A stretch of 64,000 nt of DNA. It comes from Sphagnum compactum (lineage: Eukaryota > Bryophyta > Sphagnopsida > Sphagnales). Shown here one piece after another: positions 11,190 through 24,063 of the stretch. A program made the position numbers and the translations under genes. The notes beneath the pieces were generated by a model. It was not told the origin of the DNA, made no database searches, and saw only the letters and a program-made list of their open reading frames with translations. The stretch is taken from positions 11,245,863-11,309,862 of the forward strand of contig OZ234496.1 of NCBI GenBank assembly GCA_965153455.1, given 5' to 3'. How positions within the stretch are numbered: the stretch's first letter is position 1; every line of letters starts with the position of its first letter.

Positions 11190-14100
11190 ATGGCGGTGGC
11201 TATGGCGTGCGTTGGAGAGGCGGGTGGCTTGTTACTGTCGTCAATCTCGCTCAATTCTTCGTCTTCGTCTTCGTCTTCTTCTTCTTCTTCTTCTCTCGAC
11301 AACAAATTGTTGTTCACTTGTGGCGGCGGCGGCGGCAATCGAGCAATTGTAGGTGGAATTGTTGCAACATCTTTGCGTTTGGAAAAGGCGAGAAAGTTTG
11401 CTGGTGTGGTGGGGAGGACGGAACCAGTAGGTCTTGGATATGGTTTGTGGAGAAGGAGAATTGCGGCAATAGCATCGGTTTCACGTCGTCGGGGTTTTGG
11501 AGGAATAGGAATTGAGGATTTAAGAAGCAATGGTCGAGAATGTTGTGTGTCTCCTCCGTTGGCGACGTGGGAGGATACCAATGCAGCCATGGAGGAGTAC
11601 AAGGAGGCTAAGATCAAGGTTGTAGGCGTCGGGGGTGGCGGTTCCAATGCAGTCAACCGGATGATGGAGAGCGAGATGCAGGGAGTGGAGTTTTGGATTG
11701 TGAATACTGATGCTCAAGCTTTGTCAATGTCCTCGGTATCTCCTAATAACCGTTTACAAATAGGCCAGAAGCTCACTCGGGGACTTGGAGCAGGCGGGAA
11801 TCCTGAGATAGGTCAGAGTGCTGCTGAAGAAAGTATGGAAATGGTGGAGGAAGCCATGCGGGGAGCAGATATGGTCTTTGTGACTGTAAGTCTCTCTCCC
11901 TTACTACTAGCCAGAGGATGATGCTGCACACAAACTCAGTGCTCATTTTTCCAAAAGTCAAAACCCTAACCTTGTGTCCACCAGAAAGTCTGCAACCAAC
12001 TCAGTGCTCGTTTGTCCAAAAGTGAAAACCCTAAACCTGTGTTCACCAGAAAATTGGCAACCTCATGGGTTGCCGGCCAGCTTGGTTCGATATGATAAGG
12101 ATGATGTTGTTGCAGGCTGGAATGGGGGGAGGGACTGGGAGTGGAGCAGCACCTATAATTGCAGGCATAGCGAAGCAGCTGGGTGTCCTGACTGTAGGCA
12201 TAGTCACTATGCCATTCTCATTTGAAGGGCGGAGGCGGTCAGTGCAAGCACAGGAAGCTATAGCTGCTCTTCGCAATAATGTTGACACGATGATCACTAT
12301 ACCTAATGACAAGCTGCTTATTGCAGTTGCACAGTCTACTCCTGTCACAGAGGCATTCAATTTAGCAGATGATATACTTCGTCAGGGAGTACGGGGCATC
12401 TCAGACATCATCACAGTAAGTTGACTCTACATCTATGGACCCTAGACAAATGGGTAATGGATGGTGTAATCTTCGGGATTAGAGATGCCTGCTAAACAGA
12501 CTAAACAGAAAGTTCTTGTAGATTTTTTTGTACTGTGTTTTCTTTCTTGTGCCTGCCAGCCAAATATGTGAACACTGTTTCCAGCCATCTAGCTGGAGGA
12601 TAGCTCCTGCTTTATGTCCATAAACACAAAAGCAAAAACAATTCTGAGTGTCCTTGGATTGTTGACAGGGCCATTGCCGCTGAATTGCAGGTGCCAGGGC
12701 TGGTAAATGTGGATTTTGCTGATGTTCGAGCAATTATGGCCAATGCTGGTTCTTCCCTAATGGGCATCGGAACTGCCACAGGTTGGCTCTTGCTTTATGT
12801 GTGGAAGTAAATACTCTTATGGAGGTTGGAATGGTTTTGACAATCTCACAATTCTAGATTAGATCTTGAAGATCTCCATTTTTTTATCTTTGTGGCAGGG
12901 AAGTCTAGAGCCAGAGATGCAGCCTTGGGTGCGATCCAATCCCCTCTATTGGATGTTGGTATAGAACGTGCAACAGGGATTGTGTGGAACATAACTGGTG
13001 GAAAAGACATGACACTATTTGAGGTCTGTTATTTTTTTACTTGCCCTTTCTTTTTCTTTATGAACCACCAAAGGCTGTCAGGCCCAAAATTCACTGATCT
13101 GTAGTGTGGTATGGCTTCAAATACTGTACAAATCTGAACTGATGGAGCAGAAACTGTTGCAGCATATCTACTTGCATTGCCTTATGTCCTCTGTAAGAGA
13201 TTAAAGGGCAATGGATAGCAACAACTTGACAAGCCCAGAGTTTGACTGATCAACTTAGCACAGCTTAATGACATCAAAGTTCACAATCAGAATATGTGTC
13301 ACCCACCCTTGTCCAAGCATCCTTCATGCTTTAGAATTTAGCACACATGTCAACCCAGGCTAGCCCAAAATACATCTTGCAACTGGTTTGAATGATCTGG
13401 TTGTGAAAACTATCTACCCTTGGCAAGTGGATTGTTTAACAAAGAAGATTTGTCCTTGGAGTTTTGGCCTTTGGGGTCTTCTTTGATTCTTTCAAGGGCT
13501 TCCTGATTCTTAGCAGGGAGCTTGGTTTCTGAAGTCCCTGTTGTCCTCAAATCTGTGTCATCTTGCAGGATTATATTTTCTGTTCTCCTTTCATGTTTCC
13601 TGCTTCCTCTTGTTTTCATTCTTCGTTTTTCTTGTCCCCTTTGTTACTTCTTGTCTATTATTTTATTTTGGGTCTTTGGTTTCCTTTACTTTGGTGTGCT
13701 AGCCATGGCTTTACAGATCTGCAACAGAAACCTCACTATGAGGGTTGGTGGTTGACATTGCCCTGATGAAGTCAGCAATGAAAATGTTAGCTACTCACAA
13801 TCGTAGATGTTTCTGGTGGTGACTGAACATGCAAGAGACTATCACTATGTTCACACCACATTCTTGTCATCATTGTGTCTTAGGTGAATGCAGCAGCTGA
13901 GGTTATTTACGAACTTGTTGACCCAAATGCAAATCTCATTTTTGGAGCAGTAGTTGATGAGTCACTCCATGATCAAGTAAGTCTTCTTTCTGGAATCCTC
14001 TTTCTGACCTTGTTCTCCGAATCTTTCTTTCATCTTTTGGCTTTGAAGTTGAAGATTAAGCTTTGTACATTATCCATGGCTGTGTTTCCTCTACAGTTCA

Positions 14101-16900
14101 CATCTTGTGTTGAGTCCAAACTCCTTACCTAATAGCTTCCAGTATTTTTGTGTCATTACCTAGATGGATAAATGTAACATTGTGCTTGTCTGTAAGGAGC
14201 ATTATGCCGCTTCATTTTTTGAGAAGATAAGTTCTCTTGAAGGCACCTATGTGAAGTCAAGTTTGTCAAAATCTGAAGTTTAACTGAGAAGTTTAAGTCT
14301 TCAAGATTCTTTCAATGCTACTGATAAGTTTAAACAGGTTGTGGTCCTTGTCCAACTTCTCTTCTTATGGTTTATATATGCAGCCAGTTCTCACAGAAGT
14401 TTTTTACTGCCATCTAAAGCTATCCTGCTGGTGGTCAATGACATTTGGGTTGACAAGTTGCAGGGAGATGATGTCCCTTCACAGAGTAGTGGTGTTTGTA
14501 AAGATTCCTTGGGAGTATTTGAAGTCATTGAGTTCTTGAATCACTCATGATCAATGCTGTCAAATCTTCTCTCTTTTTGTTCTAATTCTTTGATTTCTCA
14601 ACTCTTTTGTATAAAATCAACCAATTGCATCTGAAACCTAGAATGATAATTCTAGTGAGTAAGTCTTTGATACGATCTCTTCATTTCAGATTTTTATTGG
14701 TTCAGAGGGCAGTCCTTAACTTCAAACATGCTTGATTGAAGGATAAGGATGAGATGGAGCCCCTCCATAGCTTCAAGGTAGCAAAAACTTCAGATATTTC
14801 TTCTTGGGTAGATTTCTTTAGATAAGTTATTCTTCAAAAACTTTGAGTTGGTCATTGAGTGATAAATTGGAATGCCAACGTGTACTACCTCTTCACATAT
14901 TAGGTTGATTTTTTGGACCATCTTATTAAGATTTAATAAGCTTAAATCTTGTCCAATTTTTCTTTCTAAGTTATCCTCCATATAAGTTGGGTAGATGATT
15001 TTCTAGTTCTTGATACCCTTGCAATTTCTGCAGCCTTTAAACTCGTGACGCAGATGCTTGTATAATGGATTGCCTGAATTTTTGGGCTGATTATTATATT
15101 CTTATCTACACCAAGAGCTGATTAAGATACCGGGGAGTCATGGCTGCTTGTCACTGCCATTTTCGATAAATTGACGGTCTGATATTTTGTGAGTGATTCT
15201 CATAGGGTTATGACTGTGCTTGTTGTCCTGTTACTTTAAAAGGATGGTTGTGGAATTTTCTCTGCAAACTCATAGACATGATTTCTCCAACTGGCATTCT
15301 CAGCCAGAATATGCAGTTATTAACATGATTTGTATGACTCATCTGGATTTCAACATTTCACATTCTGCCAAAGTTGGTGTACTCAATAGTTTAGAAGTTC
15401 TTAAGGTTTGGTAGTTTAAGGGAGTTCTTTGTAGTCAGATGGTGAGCTCAATTAGTCTTCTGAGGAGGAAAGGTTACTTTTCAAAATCCTATTACATCAA
15501 CTGAGAGGTTTGTTTAACAAAGAAGGATTTCTGTTCAGTGTTTTCTCCTTTGAAATGTTCAAAATGATTGTTTGATGACCTTTAATCCTAAATGGGGAGC
15601 TTTTAAAAACACGCTTTGGTTTTTCTTTTTCTTTTCTGGTCCTCATCTTTTTTGGTTTTTTTGGTCTTCTCATTCTCCTTTAGGTTTTTTTGAGCTAGCA
15701 ACCATAATGGCATTGTCTTCCCATTACTGTCCATATTGGGGCAGAAACTCAGTATGCTTGTTAATGTATCACATTGACATCCATCCACGGCCAGCAGATG
15801 GTGAAAATAGTGGAGATGTAATGGTCACTGGTCACTATCGTATGTGCGGCTTGTGACTGTCTCTGAACATGCTTGTGGCTGTTGCTGTTGTTCAAACTGT
15901 TCCTCAGTTTTGTTTTGATTTTCTCTCTATTCTTTATGGTCAGTTTCCTCCTTTGCTGGTCTATTTTTGTCCTCAGATCTGAAATATCTGCAACCTTATC
16001 ATTGGGATCATCTCTCAATTTTATTCAGGTTTTCTTGAAATCAAGAAGCTCTTAATACTTATGAAGATATATTGCATCTTCTGGCTTGAATATTTCTTTT
16101 CTCTTTCTTTCTTGCAAGAAAGACCTTGTATGTACCTGCATTATCTGGATTGAAGTCAATCTATATTCACCTGCAGGATAAATCTATGGATTCTATGGTC
16201 ATTTATTGAGTCGGCTAAGGTTCATCAGAAAATATTACACTTGATTGATCACAGTGACAGATGGCCCAAATGAAACTTTGAAGCAGTCTTTGTTGTAACT
16301 TGGTGTCAGAAAGTTCTCTTGACTTTTCTACCAGCAACTGTGTCGAGTGGGATCTCATTTTAGTGTGAGACAATTTCTTCAAAGAACACTCATTGCGATT
16401 GGCATGAGTATAGATGTTTCAGCCAGGTTCACTCAGTAGTATTTCCATTGTTTGGTCATGCTGCAGATAAGCATAACTTTAATTGCAACAGGTTTTCGAC
16501 CACAAGATGAATCAGACCTCCGTAACTTGAAGGCAAGTTGGCCATCACATGGTTTTCCATCAGCACAAATGATTTAACTTCTACTTTTCCTCACTGTCTC
16601 TATCTACTGAATAGATCTCATCAAGAGAAAAGCTTACAACAGAACCCTAATTCATACCTGATTTTGTGATGGCTCTAGAATGCCCAACCTGTTGGGACAT
16701 ACATGTGCATGTATATGACCTTCTCTTGTCTTCGTGTTTGTTTAAATCTTATTGGACATGACTTCTGTATTTTGTAGGGGCAATTTGGGTATGGTACTCG
16801 GCCTTCACTTGTGTCTCCAACTGTAAACACCAATGGAACATCAGGTGTTGATATCCCAAGCTTCCTCAAGAAACGAAGCCAATCTCGGTACAATAGGTAG
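11190..16900 (+). CDS. FTSZ2: Plastid-division tubulin homologue FtsZ2
   Basis: GTPase that assembles the stromal Z-ring for chloroplast division. Seven exons: 11190-11885, 12116-12415, 12691-12781, 12899-13023, 13884-13976, 16467-16532, 16778-16900, giving 497 aa. Residues 1 to about 130 are a Ser/Arg-rich plastid-targeting extension with a poly-Ser run. The FtsZ core starts near residue 138 with [18 protein letters not shown]. The tubulin signature GGGTGSG is at about residues 236-242, and the T7-loop region contains [16 protein letters not shown]. The C-terminus, [17 protein letters not shown], matches the FtsZ2-specific ARC6-binding tail and argues against FtsZ1. [12 protein letters not shown] is also FtsZ2-like, while GTGSGAAP resembles FtsZ1 and bacterial forms. 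ATG 11190 is the first in-frame Met. Intron 5 is 2.5 kb; intron 6 uses a GC donor. Confidence 0.93.
11253..11296 (+). repeat. TCN trinucleotide tract encoding poly-Ser in FtsZ2 transit region
   Basis: A (TCG/TCT)n run encodes about 13 consecutive Ser in the presumed plastid transit peptide. It is likely length-variable between alleles. Ser richness suits transit peptides, so the tract is probably tolerated. Confidence 0.8.
16533..16777 (+). other. GC-AG intron (FtsZ2 intron 6)
   Basis: Exon 6 ends ...AACTTGAAG and the intron begins GCAAGT, the canonical strong context for a GC donor. It ends TTTTGTAG before GGGCAATTTGGG. The join is in phase 0 and links the conserved core end to the C-terminal tail. 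No GT donor close by keeps the frame. Confidence 0.75.
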
Positions 16901-18189
16901 TGAAATAGATCACCTACAAATGGTGGCTTATCGAAAGCAAAGGTGAACCTTGTCCTGGGGTTTTTTTTGGTCCATTGGTTTTGTGTGCACCTGTCATATA
17001 GAATCATTGGATTCTGGGTTATTTGTCCTCCACCGGTTTCACTGGGCAGCAGAGGTGTTTTAGGCAAGGCACCATGGCACCCCACCCCTCAATGTTTTCA
17101 TTAGTTTGTGTTTGAGGGTCAAGGCAAATGGTGGCAATGCTGACAACGCCTAACCTTCTAGTGTCACTTTCTAGGGGTAGCTTTGGCTGCCCCATCTTGT
17201 CCCACCCTCTGTATTTTGGCTTCAGCATGAAGTCAAGCAATGGGTGGAGGGGCCAAACCCAACAAGCTCTTGGTTTTATTTGTTGGGGTGAATGGTGGAC
17301 CACTATGCAAGGTGGTCATAGTGAAATGACACCACAAACACGCCATGGTAGCTGCATGGGGACTGAACTATCTTGGCTCTGAATTGTGGCCCTACTCATG
17401 AGAAATTTTCACAGTTATGCTCATTAGAGTAGAGTGTTAGAAACAGGATGTGTGTAGGTTTGTAAAGAGGATTCTGGTTGGTTGTTCCAATGCATAGATG
17501 TTTGAATGTGCTTGAAGGCCACAATGTCATTGTATTTAGAAATCCCAGTGTTTAGGACTTGTGTCCCTGGTGCCAGTGGTTGCCATTTAGCTCACTGCAT
17601 CAGTACAGGATTTTAAATTTCTGTTGGTTGAATGTTTCATGTTCCCATATGTAGGTTACATTTTGACAAGACCTATAATGGTTTTTTCTAGTCTTGTTAC
17701 CTTGGTGAAAATCAAACAATGTGGGTAAAGTGTTCTATAAAATCATGGGCCTGTTTAAAGCTAATTTGAACCGACTCATTTTTGTGACTTCAGAATAAAT
17801 CAATCCTTCTTGGTATATGTGCACCTATGGTATTGAACTCTGAAGGTCTTTGCCTGTACTAATTTAGTTTCTCATGCATTTTTTTTTGCAATTTTTACCT
17901 CCAGATTACAGTGTAAGATATGCATGCAATGTTTTAAAGCTATTTGCAGAGTCCAGTTTGATTTAGATTTCTCACAGGTTTCAACGTAAGGGACAAACAT
18001 AGAATACTCAGGGGAGAATTGAGCTCACAGTGCTAAAGGAGAGCTCAAAATGAAATTGTTAGAAAATGTTTAGTGCGTTAGCAACTTCTGGAGTATACAC
18101 CTGAGTCACAGGGCAAGGTAGCATGCCCTGTGAGGGGCACCATCCAGCACTAATCCCCCAGAGGGAAACTTGGCATGCAATAACTTCTA
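16901..18189. other. Convergent intergenic interval between FtsZ2 and the NPF gene
   Basis: Holds the 3' UTRs of both converging genes. A GC-moderate block at about 17020-17390 has short open frames on both strands but no recognised domain. No RNA gene or transposon terminus seen. Confidence 0.45.
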
Positions 18190-21100
18190 TTAATCTGTGA
18201 TACTAACCTGGAGTTCTGGATCAAGCAAGTTCATGTGCTCAGGATCAGGCAGGTCCAGTCCCTGATCCAGAACCCCAGGGCACAGAGTTTCCATTGTTTT
18301 GTACCGCTGGGCACAGAACATGTAAAATCCTAAGTTCAAAATACTCAATACAGCTAACAGCCAGAAAAAGTAGTCAATGTGACCACGATTAAGGTTGTCA
18401 GCTATCCACCCTGGATTTGAGCCTCTTTTAGTGAGGTGGGTTATGATTGTGACCAACAAACTACTGAGGAAGCTCCCTAATGCGATAGTCAGCAAAGCAA
18501 ATGCAGTCCCCAAGCCCCGAATTGCATCTGGGCTTTCATTGTAGAAAAATTCATAAATTCCAATGTATGCAAAAACCTCAGCTGCACCAACCAAAAAGTA
18601 TTGTGGAACTTGCCAGAACACACTCATTGGAACAGCTGTATTTGGATCGTCAAGTAACCCATGGTCTCTTGCCACTTTAAGGCGCTCAATTTCCACTATA
18701 GCTGCTGCAACCATTGCAAATATTGAAATTGTCAACCCAATACCAATTCGTTGGAGCTCTGTGAAACCCCTTTGGTTGTGTGTAAAGCGATGTGCAATGC
18801 GCACAATGAAAAAATCATAAACTGGGACCCAGAATCCAACACTCAAAAGCTCAAAAATAGTGAGAGAAGCAGGAGGGATGTTGAAGTGGCCTATTTGGAC
18901 ATCCATAGTTGCTCCTTGAACCACAAATAATGTTGATAGCTGATTGTAAACTGTTGAAAACATGGCACTGCTTACCATAATAGGTACCATCCGGAAAAGA
19001 ACTTTCACCTGCAGAAGTCAGTAGTCTTACTATGAGTAATCTTGCAAGCTATCTAGAAAATAATTTGGAGAAGGTAATAAAACAAGTTTGAGACGCGTCA
19101 ACCTTTACCCTACACTTGAAGTAGTGCCTCCTTGAGGTGGCCTTTAATCAGTCGCAGCATTGGTCACCAAAAGAAATAGGTAGTCTTGAAGAGATTCTTG
19201 AAACGGTCCTAGCATGGACAGCTTTGAACTATGATTTCAAGCAACTCTGCTTGTACTTGATGAAGATTAGATCCAGGTAGTGCTATCAAAGAATAACTGC
19301 CACAAATTCAAAATTTTGTAAGAAACCCATCCACCACCTGGATTCACCAGCAAGTATTACCTCTTCAACTTGAGTCACAGAGCAAACATGCCATGGATTC
19401 TTAGAAGCTCCACTACTTTTGTCTTCCTCCCTCTCCATAGCTGCCTTGTCCAAGAACCTATGATTAAAACCATGCATAGCATCAAACATAAGTACTGGAA
19501 GGAGAGGTATACATTGATTGGTAATTATACAAACTGAAATTAAGCTAACACATCTAAAGCACTTTCAGGCCTGAATGTGTTTAAAGCTTAAAGTTAGTCC
19601 CAAACCTAAACTCATCGGTATGCTGAATTTTTCGACTGCCACGAATAGTGGACTCCATATCTAGTGAAACTTCATAAAGAAGATCACTGTCTGATGGAAT
19701 TTGTAGATGCCATTTGCGAGCAGATGCAACCATGACTTGCGCAATCCGGGCCAATGGGTTGCCGCCTGGCGGATGGTGGCGGTAGTAACGGGTGCCAGCT
19801 AGGAAGAATGCAGTCCCCATTATGACAGCAATTAGAGAAGCCCCAAAACCCAAACCCCAACTCACATTGTCTTGGATATAAACAAAAAAGGTTGCAGCCA
19901 AAATCCCTCCAATGTTCATGGATTGATAATACCAATTGAAGAAAGAAGTCTTCTGCTCTTTCTCAATTATGTCCTCCTCATCAAATTGATCTGCCCCCAG
20001 TGACATAGCCACTGAATATAAAGCACCAGCTCCTAGGTCTACAATGTATAGAGAAAGGTAAAGAAATGAAGCCTGTGCAGTGGATGGCTTGGGGCATGTT
20101 GAATCCTGGCTTGCACATTGGGCAGGCCTTAAGGATGTCAGAGATGTAGAAATTGTTAGAAAAATCATGCCCTGCCAGTTGCCACAGACAATATAAAGCA
20201 TAAGCACTGGCTTAAAAGATGAGGTCACTTCCACACAGTAATCCATGTCCTGATCTCCTATGCTCCTAAAGACCTGGACACACTAACCGTAGGTCAGAAC
20301 TGTTAGATTTTTCATGTACAATGTAAATGTCTGTACATCTGATAGGGGATCTTGCATGGCAAAGAAAACATTGAAAGAATGATAGTTTCCAAATAAGATC
20401 CAAGAAAATGCTCAATGAATCTGATGTGAATGGAAAAGGGTTTACTTGAAAGAGCTTTTCCAAATAGCTCCCTTTGAATTGCTTACAAGAATGAACACAA
20501 AGCTGGAGACAACTGAAGCCCAATATCTTCCCCAATATGCATCGGCCAGAAAGGCACCAATGAGTGGGGTTATGTAGCCTGCTCCATTCCAGTTGCTTAC
20601 ATTTGTTGCAGCTGCTGCATTGTCCTCATGCATTACGGATGTTAAGTAAATCACCAGATTTGTTGAGCATCCATAGAATGCTAAGTTGGTAAATACCTGG
20701 TTTCCTGTTGACAACACCACAGTCGATTAATAGTCAACAATAAATACTTTTTCAGATCAGTGCTCTGTCTGAGCTTTCCCTTTTGTCTCTTCCAGAACTT
20801 CCACCTGTAATTTGCTTTCCTTGATTAGGGCAAAAATTTTGAAGGCAAAAATCTTTAAAAGTCTACAGCAAAAAAACATACAGGGCGATCATCATCTTCA
20901 AAGCTCTTTGAACTTGGCCGTTTTGTAAATCGATCATCACACAACGGCAACCACCAGATAAACCCTAAGACATACAAAAACCCTAAATAACAACCGCATC
21001 AAGAAAACTCAACATGTGCAAGTGGAAATAGACTTTTAGGTCATGAAGCTCCGGATTGAAACCACATACCATAAATAAACCAGGAGGTTCTCCATCCCCC

Positions 21101-21535
21101 CGTTTTTGCTTTGACTGCACGTCGTCCCCGATAATCCAAGATGCCATCTCTAGTATAAACCTCTGCTGCTTTCTGTTCTGTCGAATTCTCGGTAGTACTA
21201 CCATCCCTATTGCCCGATTCATCTTCCTGCAAAGAATCTCAATTCACACCACAAAAAATTAGGTCAAAGACACACTGTAAAGCACATATTTTCAAGCACA
21301 CACACATTACCCACAAAAGGAAAAAAAAAGAAGGGAAAAGTCAGCGGCAAAACCTACTGAGAAAACACAAGGACCTGAGTACAGAACTCGCACACAAAGG
21401 AGTGAACTGTGGTGTGTACCATTGTGCAAGACAAAAAAAGAGAGGGAAAAAGTCAGTGCTATTTGTTTGTTGTGTGAAGCAAGTACCGACCGCTGCGCTT
21501 TCTGTGGACAACAACAACGACTCCTCCATCGTCAT
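18190..21535 (-). CDS. NPF (NRT1/PTR) family transporter, PTR-like, with altered ExxER motif
   Basis: Major-facilitator membrane transporter; the family moves nitrate, di/tripeptides or hormones, usually with protons. Exons in transcript order: 21535-21491, 21226-21070, 20704-20487, 20171-19606, 19457-19361, 19008-18190, giving 633 aa. N-terminal DGILDYRGRRAVKAKTGGWR is the family lead-in to TM1. VSNWNGAGYITPLIGAFLAD and AYWGRYW, LGADQFDEED, NWYYQSMNIGG, RFLDKAA and WQVPQYFLVGAAEVFAYIG are diagnostic. The TM1 proton-coupling ExxE[KR] motif is replaced by QVFTN in GNQVFTNLAFYG. VSNWNGAGYITPLIGAFLAD is most like NPF8/PTR members (inference). Exon 1 (MTMEESLLLSTESAA) is the least certain: exon 2 opens directly after a TTTGCAG acceptor and needs an upstream ATG. 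The gene converges on FtsZ2. Confidence 0.88.
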
Positions 21536-21659
21536 CAATCGTATGTTCCCGCAACAAAACTCAATGCCTCGACACATGCGTCGATCGTGGGTTCGTCGGG
21601 AAGAATTCTTTCGCTTTCGAGGTGTGATTTTGCCGACCAAGTATTTTAGGGTTTCCAAA

Positions 21660-21780
21660 TGCAGAGGGGAAAACCCTAAAAAGAAGAAGGATAAGTTGTA
21701 AAGAAGAAGGTGCCCATAAGCGAACACAGGCCTAATCCAAGCAAACAAGAGAACAAAACACACCTAAACCCTAAAAGAGA
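21660..21780. promoter_or_regulatory. Telo-box-like motifs upstream of the NPF gene
   Basis: AAACCCTAAAA appears at about 21670-21680 and again at about 21765-21775, within 250 bp upstream of the proposed NPF start codon. Telo boxes (AAACCCTAA) are common in plant promoters near transcription starts. The same motif lies near 20963 in intron sequence, so specificity is modest. Confidence 0.35.
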
Positions 21781-24060
21781 AGGATAACTTCTAAAGGAAG
21801 CAGTGCCCATTATCGAACACAGGCCTCTCTCTCTAGTGATGTAAACCTCATGGTGATGGAAAAATGTAATGTAATAATTAGAATCATTTTACATGATAAA
21901 TACTTGGTATATACAAGTGAAAATATTATTATTATTATTATTATTAATGTACAAATAAATGAGAAATTTGAATTGAATTTTTAATCAACTTTTATAAGAA
22001 CATCCAAAATCATTTTAAGGTATAATTCAATTTTTTTTTGTTTTTTAAATGTCATTCTAATTCTCATTAAATTTATTTACATGAAAAATAGGTTAAAATA
22101 TTGGTAAACCATGTGGAGGTTTATAATCAATTAAATAATCATTTTTGTAAACATAAAACTTATAAAATATTTTTAAAATATGGAATGTACTCTAACAAAT
22201 AAATAAATATTTAATTATGTGAAAGCACAACATGACAAGAGAAAAGTCAGCAAAGCATGCTTTGCACCATCCTAGAAGTACCGCTTGGATCCTTTCTCTC
22301 AACCTTTAATCATGACCACCGTCCAAGTTGTTCATCATTCTCGCATAAATGCAAGGAATCCAATGGACTAATTCTACCTTGGCTCAGATTTGCATCCAAG
22401 AGCTTGCTACAAATTTTTCTCAAGGTTAGTTCCCTTGTTGGGCTTTGCAGAGCTTCTAGTGCTGTCAATCTTTTGGCATACATGTATAGGGTTTCGTGGC
22501 TCAATGCAACAACAAGAGTATTCATCATCCGATTGCCACATGCAATTCATCTCACATATCATCATGTCTTTTATGTGAAACCTAGTATGTCTCAAACACC
22601 AAAACTTAGGTTCCATGTTTTTGAAAGCATTAGTAGTGTCATGAATATTTGACCTAGAGTAAGGATTGTATAATGATTCAAATTTGCACAAAGGCTCATC
22701 TACTCTTATTTTCTATTAAGGTGGGTTAACTTGGTGCTTTTCTTAATTGTCACAGTGGTCACATGCATTTCATTGGGCTAGCAACCAACGCAAAAGGACA
22801 ACAAAAACTTTCAAGGTTATTCAAGTTTCACCTCTTTTGCAATTTCCCAAAACTTGTAGGTATGTGCTTCACACACAAACATTTATCATTTTGAATTCAA
22901 TATGTTTTGCAACATCAAAATTGAGCGTGTGTTCTTATTCAAAGGTATGAAGGTTGTGGTGAATGGAATTTGTTTCAAAGCTCAAGTAGTGAGTAATTAG
23001 AACATGAACATGATTTTCCTAAGTTTCACATGGGGTTATACTCGAGAGTTTAATTTGAACAAAAGTGGGACTCGCATCATCTAGCTATTCCAAGTAATTT
23101 TGGAACAATTAAAAGTCATGAATTTCGCATATATAGAGTACTACAATAATAATGTTTGCCAAAGAAAGAATTCCATTCAACGAATGGATTAAAACAACAA
23201 TAATGTTGGATAAGGTTTGTGCATATGCACGTAATTATGCACATGATGGAGTTGTGCACCAATATTTTTGGCGATGATCAAGTTTGTCATTCAAATCACA
23301 TTGAAATGAAAGATCAACATGATAACTAACTAGATTAATGTGTGTTTAAAATTACTCAACAATTTGCTCTTTGTAATTTATCATTTACCAATTTATGTAT
23401 AGACCAAATCAATTCTATAGACTTTAAAATGCTTGATAGGGGAATAGGAAGAGAGATTTTAGTGGTAGCACATGATACAAAATTATGATCAATCAATGTT
23501 TTTGGCAAAAAATCAACAAAACATGGCATTTTTTTTACATATGGATTATTTTGTTGCAAATTATTTTTTTTGGAAATCATTTGACTAAGTGATTTATTAA
23601 AAAATTTAGGAAGGTGTCATTACATTTATGCCTATTGGTTACAATTTTAAGAATTTTTTGAAATAATGTTGCTAGTTAAATCAAAATTTACCTCGGGATG
23701 CTTGCCACCCTAGTTCAATCAAGAAATTGAAAAAAAACATTGATTAGGATGCACATCATTTACCTACATTTATTGAATTGAACATATTGCATAATGTAAT
23801 GAAATGTTTATTCTAGCAAACCACACTCTTTCAAGCAAGTGGAATGATCATCAATGATAGAAATTATGTATGCCAATCATTGTGCAGGTGACAATTACAT
23901 TTCAAATATGTATGAAAGTACAAAGTGACATAGGTTTGGTGGAAATTTTCAAAAGAAATTCTCTCTATCAAAAATGTTCTATTTCATGTTGAAACTATTG
24001 ATAATTATATGATCTTTTTCTATTTCCATTCTTTCATGTTGTCCACAAATGGAAAGCTTA
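21781..24060. other. AT-rich intergenic DNA with (ATT)n tract; probable old repeat debris
   Basis: Contains an (ATT)n microsatellite at 21925-21945. A stretch at about 22240-23600 has somewhat higher complexity and short open frames on both strands. I tried to read it as retroelement gag or integrase and could not support a family. No intact gene. Confidence 0.4.
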
Positions 24061-24063
24061 TGA

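Noticed and set aside
11066-11656. 196-codon minus-strand open frame over FtsZ2 exon 1
   Set aside because: Antisense shadow of the Ser/Gly-rich FtsZ2 exon; poly-Glu/Asp arises from the complementary trinucleotide tract.
21341-21763. 140-codon minus-strand frame overlapping the proposed NPF first exon
   Set aside because: Only the MTMEESLLLSTESAA part can join the NPF reading frame in phase; the rest looks like leader or intron sequence.
22240-23600. Possible copia-type gag/integrase remnant
   Set aside because: I tried both strands and saw no zinc knuckle, HHCC, DDE or reverse-transcriptase motif, so no family can be supported.
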